64,000 nt of DNA from Hymenobacter glacialis (GCF_001816165.1 NZ_MDZC01000014.1:1-64000); one strand, 5' to 3'. Counted from the first letter of the stretch, positions 25,362 to 33,585 are shown. Notes: a model not told the origin generated them from the sequence alone. A program made the numbers and translations.

Positions 25362-26720
25362 TCAGGCCAAGTGAAGCTCGCGCTGCTGCAGCATGCGGTA
25401 GATGGTGGACTTGCCAATGCGCAGCTTCGCGGCCACGGCCAGCACGTCGCCACCCATCTCGTCCAGGCAATTCTGCACAATGGCCGTGGTTTGGTCACGC
25501 AAGGAAAGCTGACTGCTCGCGCTCACGGCGGCGCGGCCCTCGCGCAAGGGCAAGTCGGTGGCCTGAATCTGTTCGCCGTCGGCTAGCACTGCGGCCAGCT
25601 CCACCACCGCTTTCAGCTCCCGCACGTTGCCCGGAAAGGCATGGCTCATGAGCAGGCTGCGAGCTCCTTCGGAGAGCTGGCGCGGCGTGAGGTTGTTGAG
25701 CGCACAAAATTCCCGCACGAAGGCTTCGGCCAGCAGCAGCACGTCGTTGCCGCGCTGGCGCAGCGGGGGCAGGGCCACCGGCAGGCCCAGCAGGCGGTAG
25801 TAAAGGTCTTCGCGGAAGCGGCCGGCCTGCACTTCGGCCAGCAGGTCGCGGTGGGTGGCCACAATCAGGCGCACATCAAAGGCCACCGACTGGTTGCCGC
25901 CCACGCGCGTGACTTCCCGTTCCTGGAGCACGCGCAGCAGCTTGGCCTGCAGGCTCAGGTCAAGGTCCGCTATTTCGTCAAGAAACAGCGTGCCGCGGTT
26001 GGCTTCTTCCAGCCGGCCCACGCGCCGGGCCACGGCGCCCGTGAAGGCGCCTTTCTCGTGGCCAAACAGCTCGCTCTCCACCAGCTCGCGGGGGATGGCG
26101 GCCATGTTGACGGCCACAAATGGCTGGCTGGACCGGCCCGACTGAAAGTGAATGGCTTTGGCCACCAGCTCTTTGCCAGTGCCCGTTTCGCCGCTCACGC
26201 TCACCGTGATGGTGGTGCGGGCGGCTTTGGCAATGAGGGAATGCACCTGCTGCACCGAAGCGTGCTCGCCCAGAATGGCCTGCCCAGGGTTGTAGCGGGC
26301 GCCTATCTGCTGGCGCAGGCGGTTGTTTTCGCGCCGCAGGCTGGCCTGTTCGCTCACCTTGCCCACTATGTTCCAGAGGCGGTCGAGCGTGTTTTCGTCC
26401 TTCACCAGGTAGTCGTAGGCGCCTTGGCGCAGCATGCTCACGGCCGTGTTCACGTCCTCCTGGCCCGAAATGACAATGACTTCGGTGGCCGGCAGCCGCT
26501 CGCGGATTTGCCGGAGTACCTGCTCGCCCTTGCTGTCGGGCAGGGAATAGTCGAGGGTGATGAGGTCGGGCAGCTCGCCGAGCTGGTCGAGGCAGGCACG
26601 GGCGGTGGTAAATCGGTATACGCTGTGGTCGGGGTTTTGGCCCAGGCGATGCTGCAGCAGTTCGCCATACCACTCGTTGTCCTCGACCACAAAAATTTTG
26701 AATGGTAGGGATGAAGCCAT
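25362..26720 (-). CDS. sigma-54-dependent response regulator (AtoC/NtrC type)
   Basis: This is a 452-residue enhancer-binding protein. The receiver (1-120) has VVEDNEWYG, phospho-Asp in TLDYSLPDSKG and Lys in YLVKDE. The AAA domain (about 145-385) has Walker A GETGTGKE, the sigma-54-contacting loop GAFTGA, Walker B with GTLFLDEIADL and the arginine-bearing LRVLQEREVTRVGG. The Fis-type HTH is at the C-terminus (AVAAKLRIGKSTIYRMLQ). It activates RNA polymerase with RpoN. The hybrid kinase follows in the same direction after 70 bases. A good -24/-12 promoter lies about 310 bases upstream of this gene, in front of the divergent T9SS cargo gene, which is its most likely target. Confidence 0.93.
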   Translation of the reverse strand: MASSLPFKIFVVEDNEWYGELLQHRLGQNPDHSVYRFTTARACLDQLGELPDLITLDYSLPDSKGEQVLRQIRERLPATEVIVISGQEDVNTAVSMLRQGAYDYLVKDENTLDRLWNIVGKVSEQASLRRENNRLRQQIGARYNPGQAILGEHASVQQVHSLIAKAARTTITVSVSGETGTGKELVAKAIHFQSGRSSQPFVAVNMAAIPRELVESELFGHEKGAFTGAVARRVGRLEEANRGTLFLDEIADLDLSLQAKLLRVLQEREVTRVGGNQSVAFDVRLIVATHRDLLAEVQAGRFREDLYYRLLGLPVALPPLRQRGNDVLLLAEAFVREFCALNNLTPRQLSEGARSLLMSHAFPGNVRELKAVVELAAVLADGEQIQATDLPLREGRAAVSASSQLSLRDQTTAIVQNCLDEMGGDVLAVAAKLRIGKSTIYRMLQQRELHLA

Positions 26721-26923
26721 GCTTGGAATGATTTAGGTAGAACTCAGTTCAAGCGGTTCCAGACTGGTGGTTAGTCCGATTTCCGTAGTAGTTAGCGCGT
26801 AGCTATTGGAAAAATTATATTGATAAAATTAAGCTATTGCAAACGCTCGTTAAAATCATACCGACGAAACGAGGCATATACGCGTCGAGTATGCATTTGG
26901 ATTAGTACCAAAAAAATTTTTGC

Positions 26924-26938
26924 TTCTCAGTTTGAGAA
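26924..26938. promoter_or_regulatory. candidate enhancer palindrome TTCTCA-GTT-TGAGAA
   Basis: A perfect 6-bp inverted repeat with a three-base spacer lies about 110-125 bases upstream of the inferred transcription start of the gene at 27092. This is a normal distance for a sigma-54 activator binding site. That the neighbouring regulator binds it is inference. Confidence 0.5.
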
Positions 26939-27024
26939 CAAATTCCAGTAATGGGAGCACCGCTAAAATATTGCTTGATAACTATGTAATTGACTGTTAG
27001 CTCAACAGGAAGTGTCCTAGCGCA

Positions 27025-27040
27025 TGGCTGCCGAATTGCA
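27025..27040 (+). promoter_or_regulatory. candidate sigma-54 (-24/-12) promoter
   Basis: TGGCTGCCGAATTGCA matches the consensus TGGCACRNNNNTTGCA at 14 of 16 places. It keeps the invariant GG and GC exactly ten bases apart. The predicted start is near 27051, giving a leader of about 41 bases before the ATG at 27092. Confidence 0.65.
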
Positions 27041-27091
27041 TGAAGGTGAAAGACAGTGTGCCAATTGCTTAAATATTTTTCATCGATTACT

Positions 27092-29335
27092 ATGCGAATA
27101 TTTACTCTTCCTTCCGTCTTACTGGCTCGGGTCCGGGTTCTCTCCCTTGTAGCAGCTCTTTGTTTGGTGCTGGGCAGTGCATTTGCCACTCGGGCATCAG
27201 CCCAGTCCTTGCCCGCCTATTATTCAACGGGCAGCAACGTATTTCAAATTACGCAGCCCTCGCCCCAAGTGACAGGCAGCGGAAACGTGACGGCTGGCCT
27301 GAACGCCTCGGATAGTGACTTCAGCACCTTTGCTGTCCTCCGGACCGACGCGAACCTGACGTTGGGCAATCCCGTGGGGCTGCGGCTGAAACTCACGGGT
27401 GTGGCGCCGGCCGGCTACCGCGCCGGGGTGCTGCTGGCCAACGCCAGCGGCCTGCTCAGTCTCAACGCGCTGGGCACCGTTACGCTGCGCACCTACCTGA
27501 GCGGGGCCACGCCCGAGCTGCGCGAAGAAAAGGTGGTGCGCGCCGACGTGGTGCGTGCCTCTCTGCTGGCCACTGACCGTCCCACGCAGTTGGAATTCTC
27601 GTCGTCCAAGTCGTTTGATGCTGTGGAGATTGAAATTGGCGGATTGGTCGGCGTCAACTACACCACCAACATCTACTATGCCTACGGGGTGCTGCCGGGC
27701 GTGCAAACCCGGGCAGCGGGTTACCTGTCGCAATTCGCCGCACCCACCAGCGCCGAGTACAACACCCGGGACTACACGGGCCTGGCATGTGTGCTCACCG
27801 ATGTGGATAATCCGGAGCGCGTGGCGGACTTTGACCTGACCAACTTCGCCACGTTCCGCAGCGTGCTCACCGTGGCCTGCCAGCCCTCGCTGCGCACCAA
27901 ACTGGCGGGCGTGCCGGCCAGTGGCGTTCCGGCCGGCCATTACGCCGGGTTTGTGGTGGGGCAGGCGGGGCTGCTCGATGCGGGCGTGCTCAGTGGCTTG
28001 CGGGTGAGTACCTACCGCAACGGTGCGCTGCAGGAGTCCCGCACTGGCACCGGCCTGCTGGAACTGGACGTGCTTCCGGGCGGCAAAGCCCAGGTGTCGT
28101 TTCCAGCCACCCTGCCCTTCGACGAAGTTGGTATTTCGCGGACGGGCCTGCTCACCGCCGTCGACAATTTGAACATTTACTACGGTTTTGGCTTGCAGCC
28201 GCAATTTTTTGAGGGCTTGAACCCCGTGCTTACTGATGTTACGGCCCCTACCTCGCCCGAGCAATACCTGGCCAGCGCCCCGCAAACCATTTCGCTCTTA
28301 GGTCTGGTGGTAACGCTCTCGCGGGTGGTTGACCCGGAGAACGCCGCCGATGGCATCTTGACGAACTTCGCGCAGCTAAATACCACGGGTCTGGGACTTA
28401 TTACTGAAACGGCCAAGGCCAGCCTGCGGCTGAAACTTAACGGCACCGGCCGCGCGGGCAACCGCGTGGGCGTGGTCATTCAGCAGGGTGCGGGGCTGCT
28501 CGACCTGGCCGCACTCCAACGGCTGACCCTGCTCACCTACGACGCCGACAAAAATCTCATCGAAACCAAGACCGGGTCAGCCTTGCTCACGGTGAGCTTG
28601 CTGGCCGGTTCGACGGACAAGTTCAAGGTTTCGTTTCTGGCCACGCGCGACTTCCAGTACGTCGCGCTGGAAGTGAACAGCGCCGCATCCGTTTCATCCA
28701 ACACACGGCTGTATTACGGGTTTGCCGAGGACGTGCCCCTGCTCTCGTTTGCGGCCCCGCTGCCCGTGGAACTTTCGGCCTTCACCGGCCGCTGGGCCAA
28801 CGGTGCTGCCACCCTCAACTGGGCCACCGCCTCCGAAAAAAACAGCAGCCACTTTGTAGTGGAGCGGTCCACGGGCAGTAATGCCGGCTTCCAGGCCATT
28901 GGGCAGGTGCAGTCGGTGGGCAACAGCAGCCGTGCCCAGACTTATACGCTGCGCGACGAGGAAGCCGCTTCCCAGGGCGTAGCCGTGCTCTACTACCGCT
29001 TGCGGCAGGTAGATGTAGACGGCAAGCAGGCCTTCTCACCCGTTGTTTCGGTAGTGGTAGACCAGCGCAGCAGCACATCGCGGCTGCAAGTGTACCCCAA
29101 CCCTACCTCCGACGTGCGTTCCGTGATGATTCGCCTGCAGGACCTGCCCGCCGGCAGCACCGTGCAGACCTACTCGCCGCTCGGCCGGCTGGTAAGCCGG
29201 ATGCCGGTAACCGAAGCCGGGGCAACCCGCCTGGTGCTGCCTGCCACGTTGGCCCCCGGCATGTACTACGTGGTGCTGCGCGGCGCGAGCGGGCAAGTGC
29301 TATCCACGCAACGCCTCGCGGTAGAGAGCCGCTAA
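27092..29335 (+). CDS. T9SS type A cargo with three internal repeats, surface or secreted
   Basis: This protein has 747 residues from the ATG at 27092, which begins a clear signal peptide (MRIFTLPSVLLARVRVLSL... ending ATRASAQ). Three repeats of about 150-180 residues follow. Each has a D-x-D/N-x-x-D-x-x-x-T/N-F-A segment, an RLKL or RTKL strand, a GLL(S/D)-x-x-x-L stretch and an ending (N)IYYA/GFG or RLYYGFA. A fibronectin-like segment (PVELSAFTGRWANGAATLNWATA) precedes the sorting domain, with LQVYPNPTSDVRSVMIR, VQTYSPLGRLV and LAPGMYYVVLR. It is probably an adhesin or matrix protein. Its promoter looks sigma-54 dependent. Confidence 0.88.
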   Translation: MRIFTLPSVLLARVRVLSLVAALCLVLGSAFATRASAQSLPAYYSTGSNVFQITQPSPQVTGSGNVTAGLNASDSDFSTFAVLRTDANLTLGNPVGLRLKLTGVAPAGYRAGVLLANASGLLSLNALGTVTLRTYLSGATPELREEKVVRADVVRASLLATDRPTQLEFSSSKSFDAVEIEIGGLVGVNYTTNIYYAYGVLPGVQTRAAGYLSQFAAPTSAEYNTRDYTGLACVLTDVDNPERVADFDLTNFATFRSVLTVACQPSLRTKLAGVPASGVPAGHYAGFVVGQAGLLDAGVLSGLRVSTYRNGALQESRTGTGLLELDVLPGGKAQVSFPATLPFDEVGISRTGLLTAVDNLNIYYGFGLQPQFFEGLNPVLTDVTAPTSPEQYLASAPQTISLLGLVVTLSRVVDPENAADGILTNFAQLNTTGLGLITETAKASLRLKLNGTGRAGNRVGVVIQQGAGLLDLAALQRLTLLTYDADKNLIETKTGSALLTVSLLAGSTDKFKVSFLATRDFQYVALEVNSAASVSSNTRLYYGFAEDVPLLSFAAPLPVELSAFTGRWANGAATLNWATASEKNSSHFVVERSTGSNAGFQAIGQVQSVGNSSRAQTYTLRDEEAASQGVAVLYYRLRQVDVDGKQAFSPVVSVVVDQRSSTSRLQVYPNPTSDVRSVMIRLQDLPAGSTVQTYSPLGRLVSRMPVTEAGATRLVLPATLAPGMYYVVLRGASGQVLSTQRLAVESR

Positions 29336-29362
29336 AGCACCTCTCTTTTCGGCAACCACAGG

Positions 29363-29392
29363 GCCCCGCTGGTACTTCCAGCGGGGCTTTTT
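29363..29392 (+). terminator. terminator of the T9SS cargo gene
   Basis: GCCCCGCTGG and CCAGCGGGGC pair over 10 bp with a five-base loop and are followed by TTTTT, 28 bases after the stop codon. Confidence 0.9.
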
Positions 29393-29628
29393 ATGCCGGC
29401 CCACCTGGTATTGCCAACACCCAAAAATGGACCTGTACGAATTTATTACGCCAAAGTAAAGCCAGCGCTTATAGTGCTATAGGGTTGTGTAAAAAGCACA
29501 TAATGTTATAGGTTGCCTCATTGCCGGCGTCTCTTTCTGCGCGTAACATTGTGGCAGGGTTAGCGAAGCTCCTGCCGGACACCTTCGCTGCCACCATTCA
29601 CCTCATCATTTTCCTGTTTCGCTCACCT
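29393..29628. other. intergenic region before the nuclease gene
   Basis: About 235 bases without a supported gene. The upstream part of the nuclease frame (from 29521) overlaps this stretch, but it lacks signal-peptide or domain character and is taken as non-coding. Confidence 0.4.
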
Positions 29629-30510
29629 ATGAAGCTTACTTGTATCAGAATTAGTAGCCTGGCGCTGCTCGTGGCGTTGGCCACTTCGTGTTCGAAACAG
29701 GAGATGACTCCCGAAGCCGGACCCACTGCCGCTGTAGTGGCCCAAGATGCTACCCGCGACAGCCACCTGGCCATGGGCAACCCCAGCGGTGCCACCACCA
29801 ATACCACGTACTACTACAACTACCTGCTATCCAAGTCGCAGTATGCTATGTCCTACCACCGCGACCGGGGCACGCCCAACTGGGTGAGCTGGCACCTGAG
29901 CAGCGCTTGGCTGGGCAGCACCCCGCGCCAGGACGATTTCCGCGCCGATGCTACGCTGCCAAGCGGCTGGTACCGCGTGGGCGGCAGCAGCTACTCGGGC
30001 TCGGGCTTTGACCGCGGCCACCAGACCCCCAGCGCCGACCGCACCGGTTCCGTTACCGACAACTCGGCCACGTTCCTCATGTCCAACATGATACCCCAAG
30101 CCCCCAACAACAACCAACGGAGCTGGGCCAGCCTGGAAAACTATTGCCGCACCCTAGTGGGCCAGGGCTACGAGCTCTACATTATTTGCGGTAGCTATGG
30201 TAAGGGCGGCGATGGCACCAATGGCTACGCCACCACCATTGATGCGGGCCGCGTGACCGTGCCCAACCGCACCTGGAAAGTTGTGGTGGTGCTGCCCGAA
30301 GGAAGCAGCGATGCCGGCCGCGTAAGCACCAGCACCCGCATCATCGCCGTAAACATGCCCAACTCCAACACCATCAATACGGACTGGGGCACCTACCGCT
30401 GCACGGTCAATTCCATCGAAGCAGCCACGGGCTACAACATCATGTCGGCCGTGTCTACGGCCGTGCAGGACGTCATCGAAGCCCGCACCGATACCGGCCC
30501 GACTTCTTGA
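29629..30510 (+). CDS. DNA/RNA non-specific endonuclease, lipoprotein (NUC1/Serratia nuclease family)
   Basis: This 293-residue protein starts at 29629 with a lipoprotein signal ending in LATSC|SK. The catalytic motif is DRGHQTPSADRTG, which contains the DRGH signature with the general-base His. The downstream block TFLMSNMIPQAPNNNQRSWASLE holds the Mg-coordinating Asn and its neighbours. The middle part YELYIICGSYG and the C-terminal TYRCTVNSIEAATGYN also fit the family. It probably degrades extracellular DNA and RNA at the cell surface for nutrition, biofilm turnover or defence. It ends at an exceptionally long perfect terminator. Confidence 0.9.
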   Translation: MKLTCIRISSLALLVALATSCSKQEMTPEAGPTAAVVAQDATRDSHLAMGNPSGATTNTTYYYNYLLSKSQYAMSYHRDRGTPNWVSWHLSSAWLGSTPRQDDFRADATLPSGWYRVGGSSYSGSGFDRGHQTPSADRTGSVTDNSATFLMSNMIPQAPNNNQRSWASLENYCRTLVGQGYELYIICGSYGKGGDGTNGYATTIDAGRVTVPNRTWKVVVVLPEGSSDAGRVSTSTRIIAVNMPNSNTINTDWGTYRCTVNSIEAATGYNIMSAVSTAVQDVIEARTDTGPTS

Positions 30511-30537
30511 GTGGCGCCGGGGCCGTAAAAGCCCGCG

Positions 30538-30591
30538 CTGCACAAAAAAGCCCGTGGTACTCAGCTGAGTACCACGGGCTTTTTTGTGCAG
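30538..30591. terminator. 54-base perfect palindrome, bidirectional terminator
   Basis: Two 27-base arms meet without a loop at CTCAG|CTGAG and contain AAAAAAGCCCGTGGTA and its complement, so either strand gives a stable hairpin with a T tract. It closes the nuclease gene. Confidence 0.9.
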
Positions 30592-30798
30592 CCAGAAGCT
30601 ACGGAGGCTTCAGGAGCGGAATAAAGAGGTCAAAGTTACGGCTTTACCCAAATGAAGTGCAAACGCAAAAAATTGTTATAAAAAGATTGACAGCACGATA
30701 CCCATTCTAAATCCCGGCTATCTCGGTTAATTCGCAGAAAATGAGAAGCGAAAAAAAATCGAAAAAAAACGTAATAAAAACGCAGCATAGCTAGGGGA
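30592..30798. other. AT-rich intergenic region
   Basis: About 200 bases with long A runs and no credible coding frame. It precedes the promoter of the candidate small RNA. Confidence 0.5.
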
Positions 30799-30828
30799 TT
30801 CGTCCGGCAAAATGATTTCGTAATTTTG
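30799..30828 (+). promoter_or_regulatory. Bacteroidota-type promoter for a candidate small RNA
   Basis: TAATTTTG at 30821-30828 is a full match to TAnnTTTG. TTCG sits at the -33 position with a 19-base spacer. Transcription would begin at about 30833, exactly where an RNA hairpin starts. Confidence 0.65.
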
Positions 30829-30832
30829 CATC

Positions 30833-30991
30833 GTGCTTCAACCCAATCACCATTTGATGAAGTGCGGAACGCTGAACACAGCCCCGCAACGAGACCAGAA
30901 GGTGTTGGCCGCTGTCGGTTTTGCCGATTTTGATTCCGTTTTTTTTGGTTGTTGCCCCGCTACCGTTTCGTGATTCGAAACGGTTTTTTTT
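30833..30991 (+). ncRNA. candidate structured non-coding RNA or long leader
   Basis: Directly after a good promoter the DNA can fold as GTGCTTCA/TGAAGTGC (30833-30840 with 30858-30865, two G-U pairs). It continues as a branched element: GGAA (30866) with TTCC before a T8 run, ACAGC with GCTGT, CAAC with GTTG around ACC-AGAA-GGT, and TCGG-TTTTG-CCGA. The T run at 30939-30946 could end a product of about 110 nt. A second, stronger terminator (CCGTTTCG/CGAAACGG then T8) at 30963-30991 would end a longer one. No protein frame is plausible. It lacks the GGAAGCAGC-type loop of SRP RNA and signatures of tmRNA, RNase P or known riboswitches. The family is unknown to me. Confidence 0.55.
30963..30991 (+). 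terminator. strong terminator after the candidate RNA
   Basis: CCGTTTCG-TGATT-CGAAACGG is followed by eight T residues, a textbook intrinsic terminator with no coding gene directly upstream, which supports a non-coding transcript. Confidence 0.85.
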
Positions 30992-31090
30992 ATGTCCAAT
31001 CGGGTTGGCTTGCCCAGCCCTGTCTCAATAAATAACCCTCTTTTGACGTCCACACAAAAGCGACAGCGTTATCTGAATTGTATTTAGGAG

Positions 31091-31162
31091 TTGCTGGTTG
31101 TCAGTTGGTAGCGAATGGGTTGGGCCTTGCCCGGCTCGCGGCTGGCCACTGACAACCAGCAA
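31091..31162. repeat. inverted repeat before the pyrD-like gene
   Basis: TTGCTGGTTGTCAGTTGG and CCACTGACAACCAGCAA are inverted arms of about 17 bases with one mismatch, separated by 37 bases. It lies about 100 bases upstream of the gene at 31264; no other feature is seen between 30992 and 31263. Confidence 0.75.
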
Positions 31163-31263
31163 TTGTTTCCCCGCTGTGCTAACTTCAGGAAGCGGAATTT
31201 CCCGGTTGACCGCGCTGTCACACGGCCTGACAACTAACCACGAGCAACGAACAACTGAAGACT

Positions 31264-32112
31264 ATGAAACTCGGCGCCATTACGTTACAAAATTCGGTAT
31301 GCCTGGCCACCGCTCCCTGGGAGCTGGACGGCACCGGCTACGAGCAGCTGGGCGCCATCTTCACCAAAACGGTGACCATGGAGCCCCGCGCCGGCCTGCC
31401 CGGCGACGAAGGCATTCTGCAGGTAGCCGACCAAACCCTGCTCAACCGCACCGACCTGCGCATTGAAGGAGCCGAGCTGCTGGTGCACGAGCACCTGCCG
31501 CGCCTGTGCCGCTTCGGCGTGCCGGTGTTTGTGAGCATCACAGCGCCCGGCGTGCCGGGCTTCCGCAAGATTGCGCGCTACCTGCAGCGCGAGGCCGGCG
31601 AGCAGCTGGCCGGCGTGGAAGTGTACATCACGGCCCCGCATTCTGGCGCGGGCCCCGACATCACGGCCCGCTACGTGCGCGAAGCCACCGAAGCCGTGCG
31701 CACCGAATTGCGCGACGACGCGGCCGTGATTGTGAAGCTGCCGCCGTGGCCCGACCACATCCGGGGCCTGGCCCTGGGCGCGCAGGAGGGCGGCGCCACC
31801 GCGCTGGCCGCCACCAATACCCTGAAAGTGCTGCACCTGCCTGCCAATCCCAACGCCGCGCCGCTGGTGGGGGGGCTATCGGGCGAGGCGTTGCGGCCGT
31901 TGTCCCTGCGCTGCGTGTGGGAGCTGGCGAATGACGAGAAGCTGCAGCTTCCTATTTTTGGAACGGGTGGTATTTTTACCTTGCGCGACGTGGAAGACTA
32001 CCTCCGGGTGGGCGCCCAGGCCGTGCAGGTGGCCAGCGGCGAATGGTTGTCGCCGGGCCTATCGGCGCGGCTGGCTTCGGAAGTAGCCCACAAAGCACCC
32101 ATTGCCCGCTAG
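31264..32112 (+). CDS. dihydroorotate dehydrogenase-like protein lacking the catalytic cysteine
   Basis: This 282-residue TIM-barrel flavoprotein is clearly related to class 1 dihydroorotate dehydrogenases: TKTVTMEPRAG near residue 34, VIVKLPPWPDHI, ATNTLKVLH, a GGLSGEALRPLSLRCVWEL stretch and the FMN phosphate loops IFGTGGI and AVQVASGEWL. The segment that should read N-x-S-C-P-N instead reads YITAPHSG, with Ala124 where the catalytic base Cys lies and Tyr and His in place of the substrate-binding Asn residues. pyrF and pyrE follow on the same strand, so a role in pyrimidine metabolism is likely, but ordinary dihydroorotate oxidation is doubtful. A true pyrD may lie elsewhere. Confidence 0.78.
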   Translation: MKLGAITLQNSVCLATAPWELDGTGYEQLGAIFTKTVTMEPRAGLPGDEGILQVADQTLLNRTDLRIEGAELLVHEHLPRLCRFGVPVFVSITAPGVPGFRKIARYLQREAGEQLAGVEVYITAPHSGAGPDITARYVREATEAVRTELRDDAAVIVKLPPWPDHIRGLALGAQEGGATALAATNTLKVLHLPANPNAAPLVGGLSGEALRPLSLRCVWELANDEKLQLPIFGTGGIFTLRDVEDYLRVGAQAVQVASGEWLSPGLSARLASEVAHKAPIAR

Positions 32113-32156
32113 CCTGATTCGTACTTCTTTTCCATCCAAACTTCCCGCCCTTTCCG

Positions 32157-32936
32157 ATGCAAAAGCTCCTCAACCGCGTTCAAACTGCCAACTCCCTGCT
32201 GTGCGTGGGCCTCGACCCCACCGGCGACGACGCTACCGTGGCCCAGCGGCTGCGCGAAGTGGTAGCCGAAACCGCAGCTTACGCGGCCGCTTTCAAACCC
32301 AACTTGGCGTTCTTTCTGAGCCGTGAAAACGGAGTGGCCCTGCTCCAGCAAACAGTACAAAGCATCCCCGATGATATTCCCGTGATTCTGGACGGCAAGT
32401 TTGGCGACATTGCCAACACCGCCGAGCAGTACGCGCGCTTCGCCTACGACATCGTGGGCGCCGATGGCGTGACCGTGAACCCCTACATGGGCGACGACAC
32501 CATCCGGCCCTTTGGCCGGCCCGGCAAAATCGTTTTTTCCCTTGCCAAAACCTCCAACAAGCCCGTGCACGGCCTGCAGGATGCTGCCATGACGCGCGGT
32601 GGCTCCATCAGCGACTGGGCCGCCCGCCTGGCCAAGCTCATGGACGAGGAGCTCACCGAGTCCACTGTGGGCTTAGTGGTGGGGGCTACGGAGCCCGAAA
32701 CGGTAGCCAAGCTGCGGGCCTCGTGCCCGGAGCAGTGGTTCCTGGTGCCGGGCATTGGGGCGCAGGGCGGCGACCTGTCGGCCACATTGCGGGCTGGCTT
32801 GCGCACCGACGGTAGCGGCCTGCTTATAAACTCCTCGCGGGGCATCTGGCAGGCAAAAGACGCCGGCGCTGCGGCTCGCCAGCTACAAGAAGAAATTAAC
32901 CAACACCGGGTGGTAACGAGCCCTCAGTCTGAATAA
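32157..32936 (+). CDS. pyrF: orotidine 5'-phosphate decarboxylase (subfamily 2)
   Basis: This 259-residue enzyme makes UMP from OMP. The start MQKLLNRVQTANSLLCVGLDP, the block VILDGKFGDIANTAEQYA with the catalytic Lys/Asp set, VTVNPYMG, and LVPGIGAQGGD near the phosphate-binding end match the longer, type 2 family found in many Bacteroidota and Actinobacteria. It starts 44 bases after the pyrD-like stop, ends at a hairpin, and is followed by pyrE. Confidence 0.93.
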   Translation: MQKLLNRVQTANSLLCVGLDPTGDDATVAQRLREVVAETAAYAAAFKPNLAFFLSRENGVALLQQTVQSIPDDIPVILDGKFGDIANTAEQYARFAYDIVGADGVTVNPYMGDDTIRPFGRPGKIVFSLAKTSNKPVHGLQDAAMTRGGSISDWAARLAKLMDEELTESTVGLVVGATEPETVAKLRASCPEQWFLVPGIGAQGGDLSATLRAGLRTDGSGLLINSSRGIWQAKDAGAAARQLQEEINQHRVVTSPQSE

Positions 32937-32938
32937 CC

Positions 32939-32964
32939 AAAAAGCCGCTTTACCGCGGCTTTTT
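32939..32964 (+). terminator. terminator or attenuator between pyrF and pyrE
   Basis: AAAAAGCCGC and GCGGCTTTTT form a 10-bp hairpin immediately after the pyrF stop and only 25 bases before pyrE, so it may reduce rather than abolish read-through. Confidence 0.7.
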
Positions 32965-32988
32965 GCGTATTAGATTTTTTGCAACCAA

Positions 32989-33585
32989 ATGACCCTAACC
33001 ACTTCAACCACAAATTTGCCCCTTGCCCTCGATGCCGAGCGGGTGGAGCAGCAGCTGCGGCAGGAAGACGCCCTGTTGCGCGGGCACTTCCGGCTGTCGT
33101 CGGGCCTGCACTCCGATACGTACGTGCAGTGCGCCCGCTTCCTGTGCCGGCCAGAACTGGCTGCGCCCGCCGCCGCCGCGCTGGCCGGCCAGATTAAGGC
33201 CGCCGGCCTGCAGCCCGATTCGGTAGTTGGCCCCGCCATGGGCGGTGTGGTGATAGGCTACGAGCTGGCCCGCCAATTGGGCGTGCCCGGTATTTTTACG
33301 GAGCGCGACGCCGATGGGCAAATGACCCTGCGGCGCGGTTTCACGATTGAGCCCGGCGAGAAAATCATCATTGCCGAAGACGTGGTGACCACGGGCAAAA
33401 GCACCTTGGAAGTAGCCAAAGTGTTGCGCGCCATGGGCGCCGAAGTGCTGGCCGTGGCTTCGCTGATAGACCGCACGGGGGGCAATGGCGGACTTGATTT
33501 CCCGCATTTCGCGCTCCTTTCAGTGCAGGCTGCGACCTTTGCCCCTGAGAATTGCCCGCTGTGCGCGCCGGCGTACCAGTGGTAA
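32989..33585 (+). CDS. pyrE: orotate phosphoribosyltransferase
   Basis: This 198-residue enzyme joins orotate and PRPP to give OMP, the substrate of PyrF. The PRPP loop is IIIAEDVVTTGKSTLEVAKVL (about 125-145). The orotate side has HFRLSSGLHSDTYVQC, and GPAMGGVVIGYELA precedes a flexible loop with TERDADGQMTLRRGF. The C-terminal CPLCAPAYQW is common in Bacteroidota homologues. It follows pyrF after 52 bases and a hairpin. Confidence 0.95.
   Translation: MTLTTSTTNLPLALDAERVEQQLRQEDALLRGHFRLSSGLHSDTYVQCARFLCRPELAAPAAAALAGQIKAAGLQPDSVVGPAMGGVVIGYELARQLGVPGIFTERDADGQMTLRRGFTIEPGEKIIIAEDVVTTGKSTLEVAKVLRAMGAEVLAVASLIDRTGGNGGLDFPHFALLSVQAATFAPENCPLCAPAYQW

Larger units (their letters stand above)
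26721..27091. promoter_or_regulatory. AT-rich regulatory region between the sigma-54 regulator and the T9SS cargo gene
   Basis: This 370-base divergent intergenic region is visibly richer in A and T than its surroundings. It holds a candidate sigma-54 promoter and an upstream palindrome, listed separately, and a looser inverted repeat GCATA...TATGC near 26874-26894. No coding frame is supported. Confidence 0.6.

Noticed and set aside
30833..30991. Assigning the candidate RNA to SRP RNA, because it contains CCCGCAACG, which is also present in E. coli 4.5S RNA.
   Set aside because: The conserved GGxAGCA/AGCAGCC apical loop of SRP RNA is missing and the pairing pattern differs.
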